A DNA stretch of 64,000 nucleotides. Origin: Candidatus Aminicenantes bacterium UBA6072 (GTDB taxonomy: Bacteria > Acidobacteriota > Aminicenantia > UBA2199). The number at the start of each line of letters is the position of its first letter. Positions within the stretch are counted from its first letter, which is position 1. The notes beneath the pieces were generated by a model. That model searched no databases. It was not told the DNA's origin and saw nothing but the letters and a program-made list of their open reading frames with translations. A program made the position numbers and the translations under genes. Location of the stretch: contig DIXU01000008.1 of assembly GCA_002436105.1 (NCBI GenBank), positions 79,317-143,316 of the forward strand. Reading direction: 5' to 3'. Shown one piece after another: positions 34,201 to 42,505 of the stretch.

Positions 34201-34689
34201 TTGCCTGAACACAGTTCCGAACCGCTGGCGGGCTTGGGCAGGAGCGTGCTTCTCGGCGGCGGTGCCTCGGGCATTCTTTCCATTTTCCCGGGGCTGAACC
34301 TGCTCAACCTGTTTTTCATGACCTGGATCGTCCTGGGCGCCGGGCTGACCGTCCACCTGCTCTATCGAACGAACCCGGTGCTGCGCCGCGGCGACGCGCT
34401 TCTGGCCGGGGCCCTGAGCGGCCTCGTCGGCGGGGGGTTCTTTGCCTTCCTGGGCTTTCTCTCGATCATCGGCATGGACCAGGAGAAGCTGGAGCGCATG
34501 ATCGATTCGGCCCGGGCCATCGCGCCGTACCTGGCGAGCGAGCAGACCGCCGCCATGGCCGCCGGTCCATTCAAGGCCATGATGGCCCTGGCCATCGGCA
34601 TGTTCCTGCTGCTGGCCATCGTCGCCGGGGGGCTCGCCGGCCTGGCCGCCCGCCGGCTGCTGCGCCCGGCCGCCAACGGCAAACGATGA
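34201..34689 (+). CDS. small membrane protein of unknown function
   Basis: A 162-residue protein with four predicted membrane helices (about 18-35, 40-55, 68-88, 128-150), glycine-rich as in YIP1- or DUF4199-like proteins, but I do not recognise the family. The start is TTG at 34201, behind AGGA, eight bases after the transglycosylase stop. It overlaps the lipid kinase start (ATGA). Confidence 0.6.
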   Translation: MPEHSSEPLAGLGRSVLLGGGASGILSIFPGLNLLNLFFMTWIVLGAGLTVHLLYRTNPVLRRGDALLAGALSGLVGGGFFAFLGFLSIIGMDQEKLERMIDSARAIAPYLASEQTAAMAAGPFKAMMALAIGMFLLLAIVAGGLAGLAARRLLRPAANGKR

Positions 34690-35609
34690 ACAAGGTCCAC
34701 GTCATCGTCAATCCCTTTTCCGCCCGCGGCCGCACCCTGAGGCGCTGGGATGCGATCCGCGAAGCCATCCGCGCCCATTTCCGGGAATTCAAGTTCAGCT
34801 TCACCGAAAAGCCCCTGCAGGCGACCGAGATGGCCCGCGAGCTGCTGAACGACGGCTTCGACCTGCTCATCGGCGTCGGCGGCGACGGCACGCTGAACGA
34901 GATCAGCAACGGATTTTTCCACGCCCGCTCGGGACAGGCCATCAACACCGATGCCGCGGTGGGCATCATCCCCTCGGGGACCGGCTCCGACTTCATCCGC
35001 TACATGAAGCTCCCCAGGGACTTCGGGAAGTCCGCGGCGCGCATCAAGAACGCCAGGAACCGCAGGATCGACATGGGCCGGATCACCTATGGCGGCGGCA
35101 ACGGCCCCCGCACGCAGTATTTCATCAATGTCGCCGACTTCGGCCTGGGCGCGGAGGTCATCCGCAACGTCTCCGCCATCGGCTCCGCGAATCGCGGCGC
35201 GCTCACCTACTACCGCGGCCTGCTGTCCACCATGATGAAATACCGCAGCAAGAAGGTGCGCCTGACCATCGATGGCGGCGAAACCCTGCAGGGCGAGTAC
35301 ATGATCGGCGCCGTGGCCAACGGGCGCATTTTCGGCGGCGGCATGGTCATCGCCCCCCGGGCCGAGCCCGATGACGGCTACTTCGACCTGGTGCTCATCG
35401 ACCCGATGGGCAGGCTCGAGATCCTGGCCAATTCCCGCCTGCTGTACGCCGGAACGATCGAGCGCAACCCCAAGGTCCACATCCTGAAAGCCAGGCACAT
35501 CCAGGTGGAATCGTCCGACGAGGTGCACATCGAGTACGACGGCGAATTGGGGGAGACGCTTCCCGCCGAGTTCACCCTCGTCGAAAAGGCCCTGAATTTC
35601 AGGGTTTGA
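34686..35609 (+). CDS. diacylglycerol/lipid kinase, YegS/DgkB family
   Basis: A 307-residue kinase that phosphorylates diacylglycerol or a related lipid. The nucleotide motif GVGGDGTLNEISNG is at about 60-73, with PSGTGSDFIRYM near 99 and the substrate-side ANGRIFGGGMVIAPRAEPDDG near 208. The C-terminal domain ends in VHIEYDGELGETLPAEF, the usual D-G-E signature. It is coupled to the membrane protein gene before it. Confidence 0.9.
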   Translation: MNKVHVIVNPFSARGRTLRRWDAIREAIRAHFREFKFSFTEKPLQATEMARELLNDGFDLLIGVGGDGTLNEISNGFFHARSGQAINTDAAVGIIPSGTGSDFIRYMKLPRDFGKSAARIKNARNRRIDMGRITYGGGNGPRTQYFINVADFGLGAEVIRNVSAIGSANRGALTYYRGLLSTMMKYRSKKVRLTIDGGETLQGEYMIGAVANGRIFGGGMVIAPRAEPDDGYFDLVLIDPMGRLEILANSRLLYAGTIERNPKVHILKARHIQVESSDEVHIEYDGELGETLPAEFTLVEKALNFRV

Positions 35610-35611
35610 TC

Positions 35612-37195
35612 ATGTCCACGGGCATCCGGAAAACCAAGAGCGCCGGCCTGCTCTTGCTGGTTCTGCTCGGCCTGGCGGCCTGCTCCCGCCGGGAAAGCGG
35701 CACTGCCGCGGCTGCGGTCATGCACCGGCCGCGGCTGAAAGCGATCATCGTCCCCCAGCCTTCTTCCCTGCTGCCGCACGAGGGATTCAGCTACGTCGAC
35801 GGCCAGCTCAGCGACGCCGTCTTCAACAACCTGGTCTACGCCGATCACAAGGGCAGCCTGGCCCCCGAGCTGGCCGAGAGCTGGGAGGTCTCGGCGGATC
35901 ACCGCGTGTACACCTTTCACCTGCGGCGGGGAGTGCGCTTTCATGACGGGCGGCTTCTCACCGCCGCCGACGTTCTCTTCACCCTGGAGAACCTCATCGC
36001 CAAGACCCAGGGCCGGTTCGTCGAGACCCGCTTCATCGAGGGTCACGAGGATTTCCTGGCCCGGCGCTCCGCTCACGTGCGCGGCATCCTTGTCCTGGAC
36101 GATCATACCGTGCAGGTGCGCCTCAATGCCGAGTTCAAGTTCTTCCTGCCGTTCCTGGCCGCCGAGTACACGGCGATCCTCCCCGCCGACCTGGCCGGCA
36201 AGAGCGAGGAGGAGTTTCGCTGGCACCCGATCGGCACGGGCCCCTTCCGCCTCGCCGCCAGCGGCAACCGAACCGTCGGCTCCCGGCAGTACCTCGTCTT
36301 CAGCCTGGAGAAGACCAAGGGCTACTTCGCCCCCACCGGCAATATGGAGGCCATCGACTTCTATTCCAGCAACACATCCATCGCGAGCGCCGATCTCGAT
36401 CAATTTGACCTCGTGTTCGTTTCCGACAGCGAGATGCTCGAGTTGTCGATGCACCCGGGGCTGACGATCATCAATTCATCCCCCACCATCCTCAATTTCC
36501 TGATCCTGAATCCCGGGGAGAATGACCTCATGCGGCAGCGCCAGGTCAGGCAGCTGATCCTTCACGCCATCAACCGCGAGGAGCTCGTGCGCCAGGTCTT
36601 CCAGAACCAGGCACTGCCCGCCCATTCCATGCTGCCCTTCGGGCTGCTGGGGCACAATCCCTACCACCGCCTGGAGTATTCGCGCGCCGCCGCCATCCGC
36701 GCCGGGCTGCCCCCGGGGAAGATCCCCTTCACCCTGCTGACGGTGAGCAAGGACAAGCGCGGGCAGGTGGGCGAATTCGTGCGCCGCGAACTGGCCCGGT
36801 TCGACGTGGACGTGAAGCTGGTCGTCATGGACGACCAGTACGATTACTTCACGCGCGCCGTCTACGAGGCCGACGGCAGCATCATCATGGGGGGCATCCC
36901 GGACTACCCCGCCGCCTTCCATTTCCTCTCGCACCTGGTGGAGCCCAACGGGTATTACAATGTCCGCAAGTTCTCCCTGCCCGGGCTGCAGGCCAAGATC
37001 GCCAAGCTGCCCACCTTGGACACGGTGAATGAGGCCCGCATGCTGGCCGAGATCCGCGCCGATCTGGAGAACGAGGCGCTGTACATCCCGCTGTACCACT
37101 TCTCGAATTTCATCGCCTTGCGCCCCCGCGTCAAGGCCATCACGTTCAAGTATGGCGAGGTCGCCGACCTGGCCCGCCTGGAGGTCACCGAATGA
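35612..37195 (+). CDS. extracellular solute-binding lipoprotein, family 5 (OppA/DppA type)
   Basis: A 527-residue lipoprotein with lipobox LLGLAAC (about residue 23). Family features are LVYADHKGSLAPELAESWEVS, YTFHLRRGVRFHDGRLLTAADVLFTLE and the C-terminal ADLENEALYIPLYHFSNF. It binds peptides, nickel or similar ligands for an ABC importer, but no permease or ATPase gene is near, so it may serve a transporter encoded elsewhere. ATG 35612 is preferred to the TTG six bases upstream, which overlaps the kinase stop. Confidence 0.85.
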   Translation: MSTGIRKTKSAGLLLLVLLGLAACSRRESGTAAAAVMHRPRLKAIIVPQPSSLLPHEGFSYVDGQLSDAVFNNLVYADHKGSLAPELAESWEVSADHRVYTFHLRRGVRFHDGRLLTAADVLFTLENLIAKTQGRFVETRFIEGHEDFLARRSAHVRGILVLDDHTVQVRLNAEFKFFLPFLAAEYTAILPADLAGKSEEEFRWHPIGTGPFRLAASGNRTVGSRQYLVFSLEKTKGYFAPTGNMEAIDFYSSNTSIASADLDQFDLVFVSDSEMLELSMHPGLTIINSSPTILNFLILNPGENDLMRQRQVRQLILHAINREELVRQVFQNQALPAHSMLPFGLLGHNPYHRLEYSRAAAIRAGLPPGKIPFTLLTVSKDKRGQVGEFVRRELARFDVDVKLVVMDDQYDYFTRAVYEADGSIIMGGIPDYPAAFHFLSHLVEPNGYYNVRKFSLPGLQAKIAKLPTLDTVNEARMLAEIRADLENEALYIPLYHFSNFIALRPRVKAITFKYGEVADLARLEVTE

Positions 37196-38679
37196 ACCCG
37201 TCGCTCAACCGCATCAAGGACTCGCTGCTGGCCGGCCAGCCGATCGTGCAGATCGTTTCCTTCGAGGAGAAGCGCGTCGAGGGCTTCCTGAAAAAGCTCT
37301 GCCAGCAGACGCTGAAGAACCAGAACGTTTATTCCTGGGACAGCCGCAACGGCCTCAGCCTGGGCGAGACGCCCGTGCCCGACAGCGCCCTCCCGGCGCG
37401 GGCCCTGGACGCGGCCCTGGCGGTCAGGGAACCGGCCTTCTTCATTTTCAAGGACCTGACGCCGAGGCTGCGCGATTCGCTGGACCTGATCCGCCAGGTG
37501 CGCGAGTGCTACCTGCAGTTCAAGAACAGCCGCAAATTCCTCTTTCTGCTGTCCCCCGACGACTTCCTGCCGGCGAGCCTGAAAAAGGAGATCGACATCA
37601 TCCAGTTCGATCTGCCCGATTACGATGAGCTGGAGACCCTGTTCAGCAAGTTCCTGGACTCGCTGGCCAAAGCCGGCGCCCAGGTGCAGCTCAGCGAGGA
37701 GGAGAAGAGGAATTTCGTCACCGCCGTGCAGGGGCTGACCCTGGACGAGGCCTACAAGGCCTACATGAAGGCCTTCCAGGGGCAGTCCCGCATCCACATC
37801 GGCATGATCGAAAAGATCCACCTGGAAAAGAAGCAATTGATCCTGAAGGAGAACGTCCTGGAATATTTCACCCACGTCCTGACCCTGGAGGACATGGGCG
37901 GGCTGGACAAGCTGAAGGACTGGCTGCTGAAAAGGAAGAAGGCCTTTTCCAAGGAGGCGCGCGAATTCGGCCTGGACAAGCCCAAGGGCATCCTGACCAT
38001 GGGCGTCACCGGCTGCGGCAAGAGCCTGGCCTCCAAGGTCATCGCCACGCTGTGGAACCTGCCGCTGTTCCGCATGGACATGAACCTGGTCTACTCGGGC
38101 ATCGCCGGGGCGCCCGAGGACGTCTTCGCCCGCTCGCTGAAGACCATGGACTCGGTGGCGCCGGCCATCCTGTGGATCGACGAGATCGAGAGCGGCATCA
38201 GCGACAAGTCATCGGACAGCTCCTCCTCGCGCATCCTGGGCTACTTTCTGACCTGGATGCAGGAGCACACGTCGGAGATCTTCATCGCCGCCACCGCCAA
38301 CCGCATCGACCTGCTGCCGGCCGAGCTGCTGCGCCGCGGCCGCTTCGATCAGATCTTCTTCATCGACCTGCCCACGCGCAAGGAACGCGAGGAAATCTTC
38401 AAGATCCATTTGACCAAGCGCGGCAACGACCTGGGTGACTACAACATCCCGCAGCTGGCCCAGATCACCAAGAACTGGTCGGGCTCGGAGATCGAGCAGG
38501 TGATCATCTCCGGCATGTACGAGGCCTTCGCCGACAACCGCAAGCTGAAGGAGGACGACCTCTTCGTCATCTTCGGCTCCTCGGTGCCGCTGGCCACGAC
38601 CATGGAGGAACAGATCAAGAAGGTGCGCAGCTGGGCGCACAACCGCGCCGTGCGGGCCACGACCGACAAGGAATACTGA
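37192..38679 (+). CDS. Ycf46-like AAA+ ATPase
   Basis: A 495-residue ATPase of the chloroplast Ycf46 type. An alpha/beta N-terminal domain (about 1-240) resembles a degenerate AAA module. The active AAA module has Walker A GVTGCGKS (about 268-275), Walker B ILWIDEIES (about 324-332), sensor 1 ATANRID and arginine fingers LLRRGRFDQIFFIDLP. In cyanobacteria Ycf46 has been linked to carbon uptake; its role in heterotrophs is unknown. The ATG overlaps the stop of the preceding gene (ATGA). Last gene of the operon. Confidence 0.85.
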   Translation: MNPSLNRIKDSLLAGQPIVQIVSFEEKRVEGFLKKLCQQTLKNQNVYSWDSRNGLSLGETPVPDSALPARALDAALAVREPAFFIFKDLTPRLRDSLDLIRQVRECYLQFKNSRKFLFLLSPDDFLPASLKKEIDIIQFDLPDYDELETLFSKFLDSLAKAGAQVQLSEEEKRNFVTAVQGLTLDEAYKAYMKAFQGQSRIHIGMIEKIHLEKKQLILKENVLEYFTHVLTLEDMGGLDKLKDWLLKRKKAFSKEAREFGLDKPKGILTMGVTGCGKSLASKVIATLWNLPLFRMDMNLVYSGIAGAPEDVFARSLKTMDSVAPAILWIDEIESGISDKSSDSSSSRILGYFLTWMQEHTSEIFIAATANRIDLLPAELLRRGRFDQIFFIDLPTRKEREEIFKIHLTKRGNDLGDYNIPQLAQITKNWSGSEIEQVIISGMYEAFADNRKLKEDDLFVIFGSSVPLATTMEEQIKKVRSWAHNRAVRATTDKEY

Positions 38680-38686
38680 AGGCGGA

Positions 38687-38794
38687 GTTCGATGTTCCAC
38701 GTTCGACGTTCGACGTTAGCGGCAATTCAGCAATCTTTTTGGATATCGTCCAGAGCTTTGCCAACATCGAACATCGAACTTCGAACGTCGAACC
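38687..38794. repeat. TTCGACG heptamer repeat with inverted arms
   Basis: Left arm 38687-38717 has units TTCGATG, TTCCACG, TTCGACG; right arm 38762-38794 has the reverse units CGAACAT, CGAACTT, CGAACGT. Together they could fold into a large hairpin between the Ycf46 and Mut7-C genes. Confidence 0.7.
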
Positions 38795-38819
38795 TGGATT
38801 CATTTGCCTTGAAAGTCCG

Positions 38820-39293
38820 ATGAGCAACGCTCCGCCGCGCTTCGCCTGCGACGTCATGCTCGGGAGCACGGCCAAATGGCTGCGCATGCTGGGCATCGAC
38901 ACGTTCTACGACAACCGGGCCGCCGACGCCGACCTGAAAAGGCTGTGCCGCGAGGAGAAGCGCATCCTGCTGACCAAGGACAGGGCGCTGTACGGGTCGA
39001 TGCCCGCCGGAGCCGGCCGGCTGGTCGCAGCGGTTCATCTCCGGGAACAGCTGGAGGAGATCGTCGGTGCTTTCCGCCTGGACCGCTTCGACCTGCCGCC
39101 GCGCTGCTCCGTGTGCAACGGCGAGCTGGCGGAGATCGCAAAAGAACGGGTGCAAGACCTGGTCCCGCCCTACGTCTTCCGCACCCAGGAGCGCTTCCAG
39201 CGCTGCGCGCTATGCCGCAGGCTCTACTGGCCGGGGACGCACCTCGAGCGCATCGTCGATCGCATCGCGAAGATCAGGAAAACTTGCGAGTGA
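38820..39293 (+). CDS. Mut7-C RNase domain protein
   Basis: A 157-residue PIN-like nuclease with a zinc ribbon. The N-terminal FACDVMLGSTAKWLRMLGIDT and LLTKDRALY supply acidic residues of the PIN fold, and the zinc ribbon is built from CSVCNGE (about 100) and CALCRRLYWPGTH (about 132). The family is inferred to act on RNA; the target is unknown. The 3' end overlaps larB on the other strand by 20 bases. Confidence 0.85.
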   Translation: MSNAPPRFACDVMLGSTAKWLRMLGIDTFYDNRAADADLKRLCREEKRILLTKDRALYGSMPAGAGRLVAAVHLREQLEEIVGAFRLDRFDLPPRCSVCNGELAEIAKERVQDLVPPYVFRTQERFQRCALCRRLYWPGTHLERIVDRIAKIRKTCE

Positions 39294-40023
39294 TCAGCGT
39301 GGCCTGGTAGGCGGCGCCGAAGCCGTTGTCGATGTTGACCACGGAGATGCCGCCGGCGCAGGAGTTGAGCATCGCCAGCAGCGCCGACAGGCCGGCGAAA
39401 TTGGCCCCGTAGCCCACCGAGGTCGGCACGGCGATGACCGGCGTCGAGGTCAGTCCGGCGACGACCGAGGGCAGCGCCCCCTCCATGCCGGCCACGGCGA
39501 TGATCACCGTGGCGCGGTTCAGCCTGGCGCGCAGGCTCAGGACGCGGGCCAGGCAGGCGATGCCCACGTCGTACTCCCTGTCGGTGCGGTTTCCCAGGTA
39601 GAGGGAAGAGACATAGGCTTCCTCGGCGACCCTTTCGTCCGAAGCGCCGGCCGACAGGACCAGGACCCGGCCCTTGTGGGTCGCCACGGGCCTGCGCCCG
39701 CAGGTGACGACGCGGGCGGCATCATGGTAGCGAAGGAAAGGGAATTCCTTTTTCAGCTCCGCGAAGCGGAGGGCGTCGACGCGGGTAACCAGCAGGTCCT
39801 CGCCCATCTCGCCGAATTTGCCGATGATGCGCCGCAACTGCTCCAGGCTCTTCCCCTGCCCGAAAATGACCTCGGGGATGCCGCGACGCAGGCGGCGGTG
39901 GAAGTCCAGCTTGATGCTCCGCTCGTCGCTGAAGGGAAAGTTTTCCAGGAAAGAGAGGAGATCCCTTTCCGCAAGCTCCCCGCGGCGCAGGGCGCTAATC
40001 TTTCGCTTCAGGATTTCCTTCAT
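39274..40023 (-). CDS. larB: LarB-type AIR-carboxylase-fold enzyme (nickel-pincer cofactor synthesis)
   Basis: A 249-residue PurE-like protein. LarB carboxylates and hydrolyses nicotinic acid adenine dinucleotide in the first step of nickel-pincer nucleotide synthesis. The PurE-like core is VLSAGASDERVAEEA (about 121-135), IIAVAGMEGALPSVVAG and PVIAVPTSVGYG. The N-terminal LDFHRRLRRGIPEVIFGQGK is typical of LarB. larC, larE and larA are not adjacent; the coupled upstream gene is a DUF362 protein instead. Confidence 0.85.
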   Translation of the reverse strand: MKEILKRKISALRRGELAERDLLSFLENFPFSDERSIKLDFHRRLRRGIPEVIFGQGKSLEQLRRIIGKFGEMGEDLLVTRVDALRFAELKKEFPFLRYHDAARVVTCGRRPVATHKGRVLVLSAGASDERVAEEAYVSSLYLGNRTDREYDVGIACLARVLSLRARLNRATVIIAVAGMEGALPSVVAGLTSTPVIAVPTSVGYGANFAGLSALLAMLNSCAGGISVVNIDNGFGAAYQATLITRKFS

Positions 40024-41005
40024 GGAGCGGAGGGGAGGCCGGCGCCTGCGGCACGGGGCCGGCCGGGCGCAGCCGTTCGCGGTACTTTCTCTGCCGCTGG
40101 AAAAGCGGGTGCGGCCGGTAGGGGAACTTCACCGTCTGCGGGTCGATGCCGATGACGTTCTGCCAGCGGTTGTTGCCCAGGCCGGCATGGAACGCAAGCT
40201 CCAAATACGGCACGTCATCGGGGTTGAAGCCCATCACATGGGTGGCCAGGGCGTCGGCGGCCACGGCATCCTCGGAGGCGACGGCGAAGCCGTGGAACAC
40301 CGGGCTGCCCTTGATCGGACCCTTGCCCTCCATGCCGTACAGCCCGTCGATGAGCACAAGGGATGGCGTGATCTGCTTCAGCAGGGCGACGAAGTTGCGA
40401 TTTGCGCACTGCACCAGCTGGAAGTACCTCTCGCTCTGCGTGAAATTGATGCGCTTCATTTCCTGGGCCGAGGCGCCGAACATGAGCACGCGCTGCTCGG
40501 GCTTGACGAAACCGACCAGGTTGGGGATGGACAGGGAGACCGGAAAGATGTTGTGGGTCTTGGGCGGCACCACCGAGACCAGGTAGTCGGACGGAAAGCG
40601 GCAGTACTGCACCTGCTGCGGCCCGCTGACGGTCTCGATGTCCAGCGTGTGCTCGTGGGGCAGCTCGTCGAGGTTGCTGAGCCTCGCCCCCTGCATCTCC
40701 ACCTCCTTGTACTTGAACTTGTAGAAGATGTCCCAGGTGGTCTTGGCGGAGAAAAAGGCCCCGTCGGAGCCCTCGATGACGGTGATCGGGCCGACGGCGA
40801 ACTTGTCTCGCAGGTAATGGATCAGCGAATCGACCGTCTCGTAGTGGGTGTTGGCGTAAATCTCCTTGGCCCCGGACAGGTTGATCTTGATGGCCACCCG
40901 GTCGCCGGCGCGCAGGGAAAGGAAGGGCGCGATCTGGTCCATGATCTTGGGGACGAACTCGTTCTGCTTGGTCTCCTTGATCAGTACGATCTCTTTGCGT
41001 TTCAT
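39995..41005 (-). CDS. DUF362-family protein
   Basis: A 336-residue cytoplasmic protein. VAIKINLSGAKEIYANTHYE at about 38-57, VSVVPPKTHNIFPVSLSIPNLVG at about 143-165 and VASEDAVAADALATHVMGF near 250 fit DUF362. In this family a C-terminal ferredoxin domain is often fused, but none is present here. It overlaps larB by 29 bases, so the two are coupled and may share a pathway. There is no ribosome binding site before its ATG; the upstream region holds a chain of tiny ORFs. Confidence 0.75.
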   Translation of the reverse strand: MKRKEIVLIKETKQNEFVPKIMDQIAPFLSLRAGDRVAIKINLSGAKEIYANTHYETVDSLIHYLRDKFAVGPITVIEGSDGAFFSAKTTWDIFYKFKYKEVEMQGARLSNLDELPHEHTLDIETVSGPQQVQYCRFPSDYLVSVVPPKTHNIFPVSLSIPNLVGFVKPEQRVLMFGASAQEMKRINFTQSERYFQLVQCANRNFVALLKQITPSLVLIDGLYGMEGKGPIKGSPVFHGFAVASEDAVAADALATHVMGFNPDDVPYLELAFHAGLGNNRWQNVIGIDPQTVKFPYRPHPLFQRQRKYRERLRPAGPVPQAPASPPLHEGNPEAKD

Positions 41006-41057
41006 GAGGCCGGCCCGGAAGGTTCGAGCATCAGAGCCTGTTTCGCCCGGGGGTCAT
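41002..41057 (-). other. chain of two tiny ORFs leading into the DUF362 start
   Basis: MTPGRNRL (41057-41031) has a GAGGA site before it and its TGA overlaps the ATG of MLEPSGPAS (41031-41002) as TGATG. The TGA of the second overlaps the ATG of the DUF362 gene as ATGA. Ribosomes could pass from one to the next without a new binding site. Confidence 0.35.
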
Positions 41058-41078
41058 GGGTCCTCGTGCCAGCCGGAA

Positions 41079-41132
41079 CTAGGCCGTGATCCGCAAGCGG
41101 ATCCCGAAGACGCCGAGCCGAATCTTCTTCAT
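41079..41132 (-). CDS. possible 17-residue leader peptide of the DUF362-larB operon
   Basis: GGAGG five bases before the ATG at 41132 opens MKKIRLGVFGIRLRITA. It is the first frame on the transcript from the promoter at 41153-41181. It may be a leader peptide, or the remnant of a longer gene cut by a stop codon; the sequence does not decide. Confidence 0.4.
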   Translation of the reverse strand: MKKIRLGVFGIRLRITA

Positions 41133-41152
41133 CTGAACCTCCAGGGGGGCAC

Positions 41153-41181
41153 ATTATATCATTAATGATTTCTGAATTCAA
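41153..41181 (-). promoter_or_regulatory. promoter of the DUF362-larB operon
   Basis: Minus strand TTGAAT (41176-41181), 17-base spacer, TATAAT (41153-41158). Transcription would start near 41146, about 140 nt before the DUF362 start. Confidence 0.7.
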
Positions 41182-41200
41182 AGCCACGGCCGGCCCCGGT

Positions 41201-42328
41201 TCAATGGCGGCGCAGGAAGAACAGCAGCAGGAACAGCGTCCAGAATGCCCGGAAGCCCCAGCGCCACAGCAGGGGTCGCCTCTCCTTGAGATGATGGTAC
41301 AAAAGGGCCAGGGCGAAGACGACCAGCTGGACGGCCAGGAAGAGGAGCAGGGCGGGGAAAACGGTCAGCGAGCCGGCGAAGAGCGGCTTCAGGCCCCTGC
41401 CGAAGACGGAGCTGAAGATGATGAACAGGTGCAGGACGTACACGAAGAGCGACTCGCTCCCGGCCCGCTTCAGCAGATCCAGGAAGGGGCCGCGCCAGCG
41501 GCGCAGCAGCAGGTCGCACAGGCATAGCAGCAGGAAAACGGCGCCGATCTTGTTCAGCACTCCGCTCCAGAAAAGCTCGGTCCGGGTGACACCCGCTCGC
41601 GAAAAGAAAAAGAACCAGGGAAACAGGAGCAGGCCGGCGATCAGCAGCAGAAGGAAAAATTGCTCCTTTTCCATCCGCACATACAGGAAGGCGGCCACGA
41701 TGCCGAGACAGAGAAAGCCCAGCCAGGGGAAAAGGGGGAACATCGAGACGCGGTAATCGAGGTAGGGGTCGACGAACGGATGCAGGCGGATGGTCTTCGT
41801 CACTTCCGGCAGCAGGAAGAAAAGCGCCCCGGCCACGGCCGCCGCCAGCGCGACCGCCCGCTCGTTCTTCAGCAGCGCGGCCAGCAGCGTGAACAGCAGC
41901 AGGCCGACCCCGATGCACTGCAGGATGTCGGCCTTCAGGAAGTCCCCGGCCTGGCCCCGGGACACGAACGCCAGGGTCTTGCGCAGCGAGAAGAACGGCA
42001 GGTGGATCCAGTAGCCGACGGCGATGACGAAGAGTATTCGCCTCAGGCGCCGGACAAAGGACAGGTCGAGGCGCAGGTAATTCTGGCGCTTGTTGTGGAA
42101 GGAAAGGAAGGCCGCGAAACCGGCGACAAAGAGGAATCCCGGCGCCACGAAGCCGTGAAACAGCTCGTGAAACCTGAACCACGGTTCCTGGCGCACGGCC
42201 GGCAGCAGGTAGGCGCGGAAGAGATGCCCCTGGATCATGAAGAACAGGACGATGAAGCGGAAAAGATCGACGGAGTCCACGCGCCTCACGGGCCCGGCGT
42301 CGGCGTTCAGCCATTTTTCCCATTTCAT
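41201..42328 (-). CDS. multi-pass membrane acyltransferase-like protein (HGSNAT/DUF1624 type)
   Basis: A 375-residue membrane protein with about ten helices. The N-terminal RVDSVDLFRFIVLFFMIQGH and, further on, ADILQCIGVGLLLFTLL match the heparan-alpha-glucosaminide N-acetyltransferase/DUF1624 group, in which the early D/H residues take part in acetyl transfer across the membrane. The substrate is unknown, probably a cell-envelope glycan. The upstream gene is divergent MacA. The ATG lies 12 bases after a TACCAT box with no ribosome binding site. Confidence 0.7.
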   Translation of the reverse strand: MKWEKWLNADAGPVRRVDSVDLFRFIVLFFMIQGHLFRAYLLPAVRQEPWFRFHELFHGFVAPGFLFVAGFAAFLSFHNKRQNYLRLDLSFVRRLRRILFVIAVGYWIHLPFFSLRKTLAFVSRGQAGDFLKADILQCIGVGLLLFTLLAALLKNERAVALAAAVAGALFFLLPEVTKTIRLHPFVDPYLDYRVSMFPLFPWLGFLCLGIVAAFLYVRMEKEQFFLLLLIAGLLLFPWFFFFSRAGVTRTELFWSGVLNKIGAVFLLLCLCDLLLRRWRGPFLDLLKRAGSESLFVYVLHLFIIFSSVFGRGLKPLFAGSLTVFPALLLFLAVQLVVFALALLYHHLKERRPLLWRWGFRAFWTLFLLLFFLRRH

Positions 42329-42340
42329 CGTCGTTGGCCC

Positions 42341-42369
42341 ATGGTAGCGAAAACGGCGGCAAAAATCAA
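42341..42369 (-). promoter_or_regulatory. promoter of the acyltransferase-like gene, very short leader
   Basis: Minus strand TTGATT (42364-42369), 17-base spacer, TACCAT (42341-42346), then 12 bases to the ATG, leaving a leader of about five nt. Confidence 0.5.
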
Positions 42370-42469
42370 TCGCCTTGCAAGAAAATCCCCCGGGGAATGT
42401 TGCCGGAATGTGCAAAACCATCGCGCCCGGAAAATCGTAGAACGGATTTGCACCGAGTCGAGGCCGTTC

Positions 42470-42505
42470 ATGGCGAAAACAGGCATTTCCAGGAGGATAT
42501 CGTGA
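42470..42505 (+). CDS. possible 11-residue leader peptide before the MacA-like gene
   Basis: CGAGG lies six bases before the ATG of MAKTGISRRIS. Its TGA overlaps the GTG start of the adaptor gene (GTGA), and the adaptor's own AGGAGG lies inside this small frame. Confidence 0.3.
   Translation: MAKTGISRRIS

Noticed and set aside
41006..41150. A nickel/cobalt (NiCo) riboswitch before the DUF362-larB operon
   Set aside because: The leader is GC-rich and could fold, but I cannot identify the conserved internal loops; the chain of tiny ORFs explains the region better.
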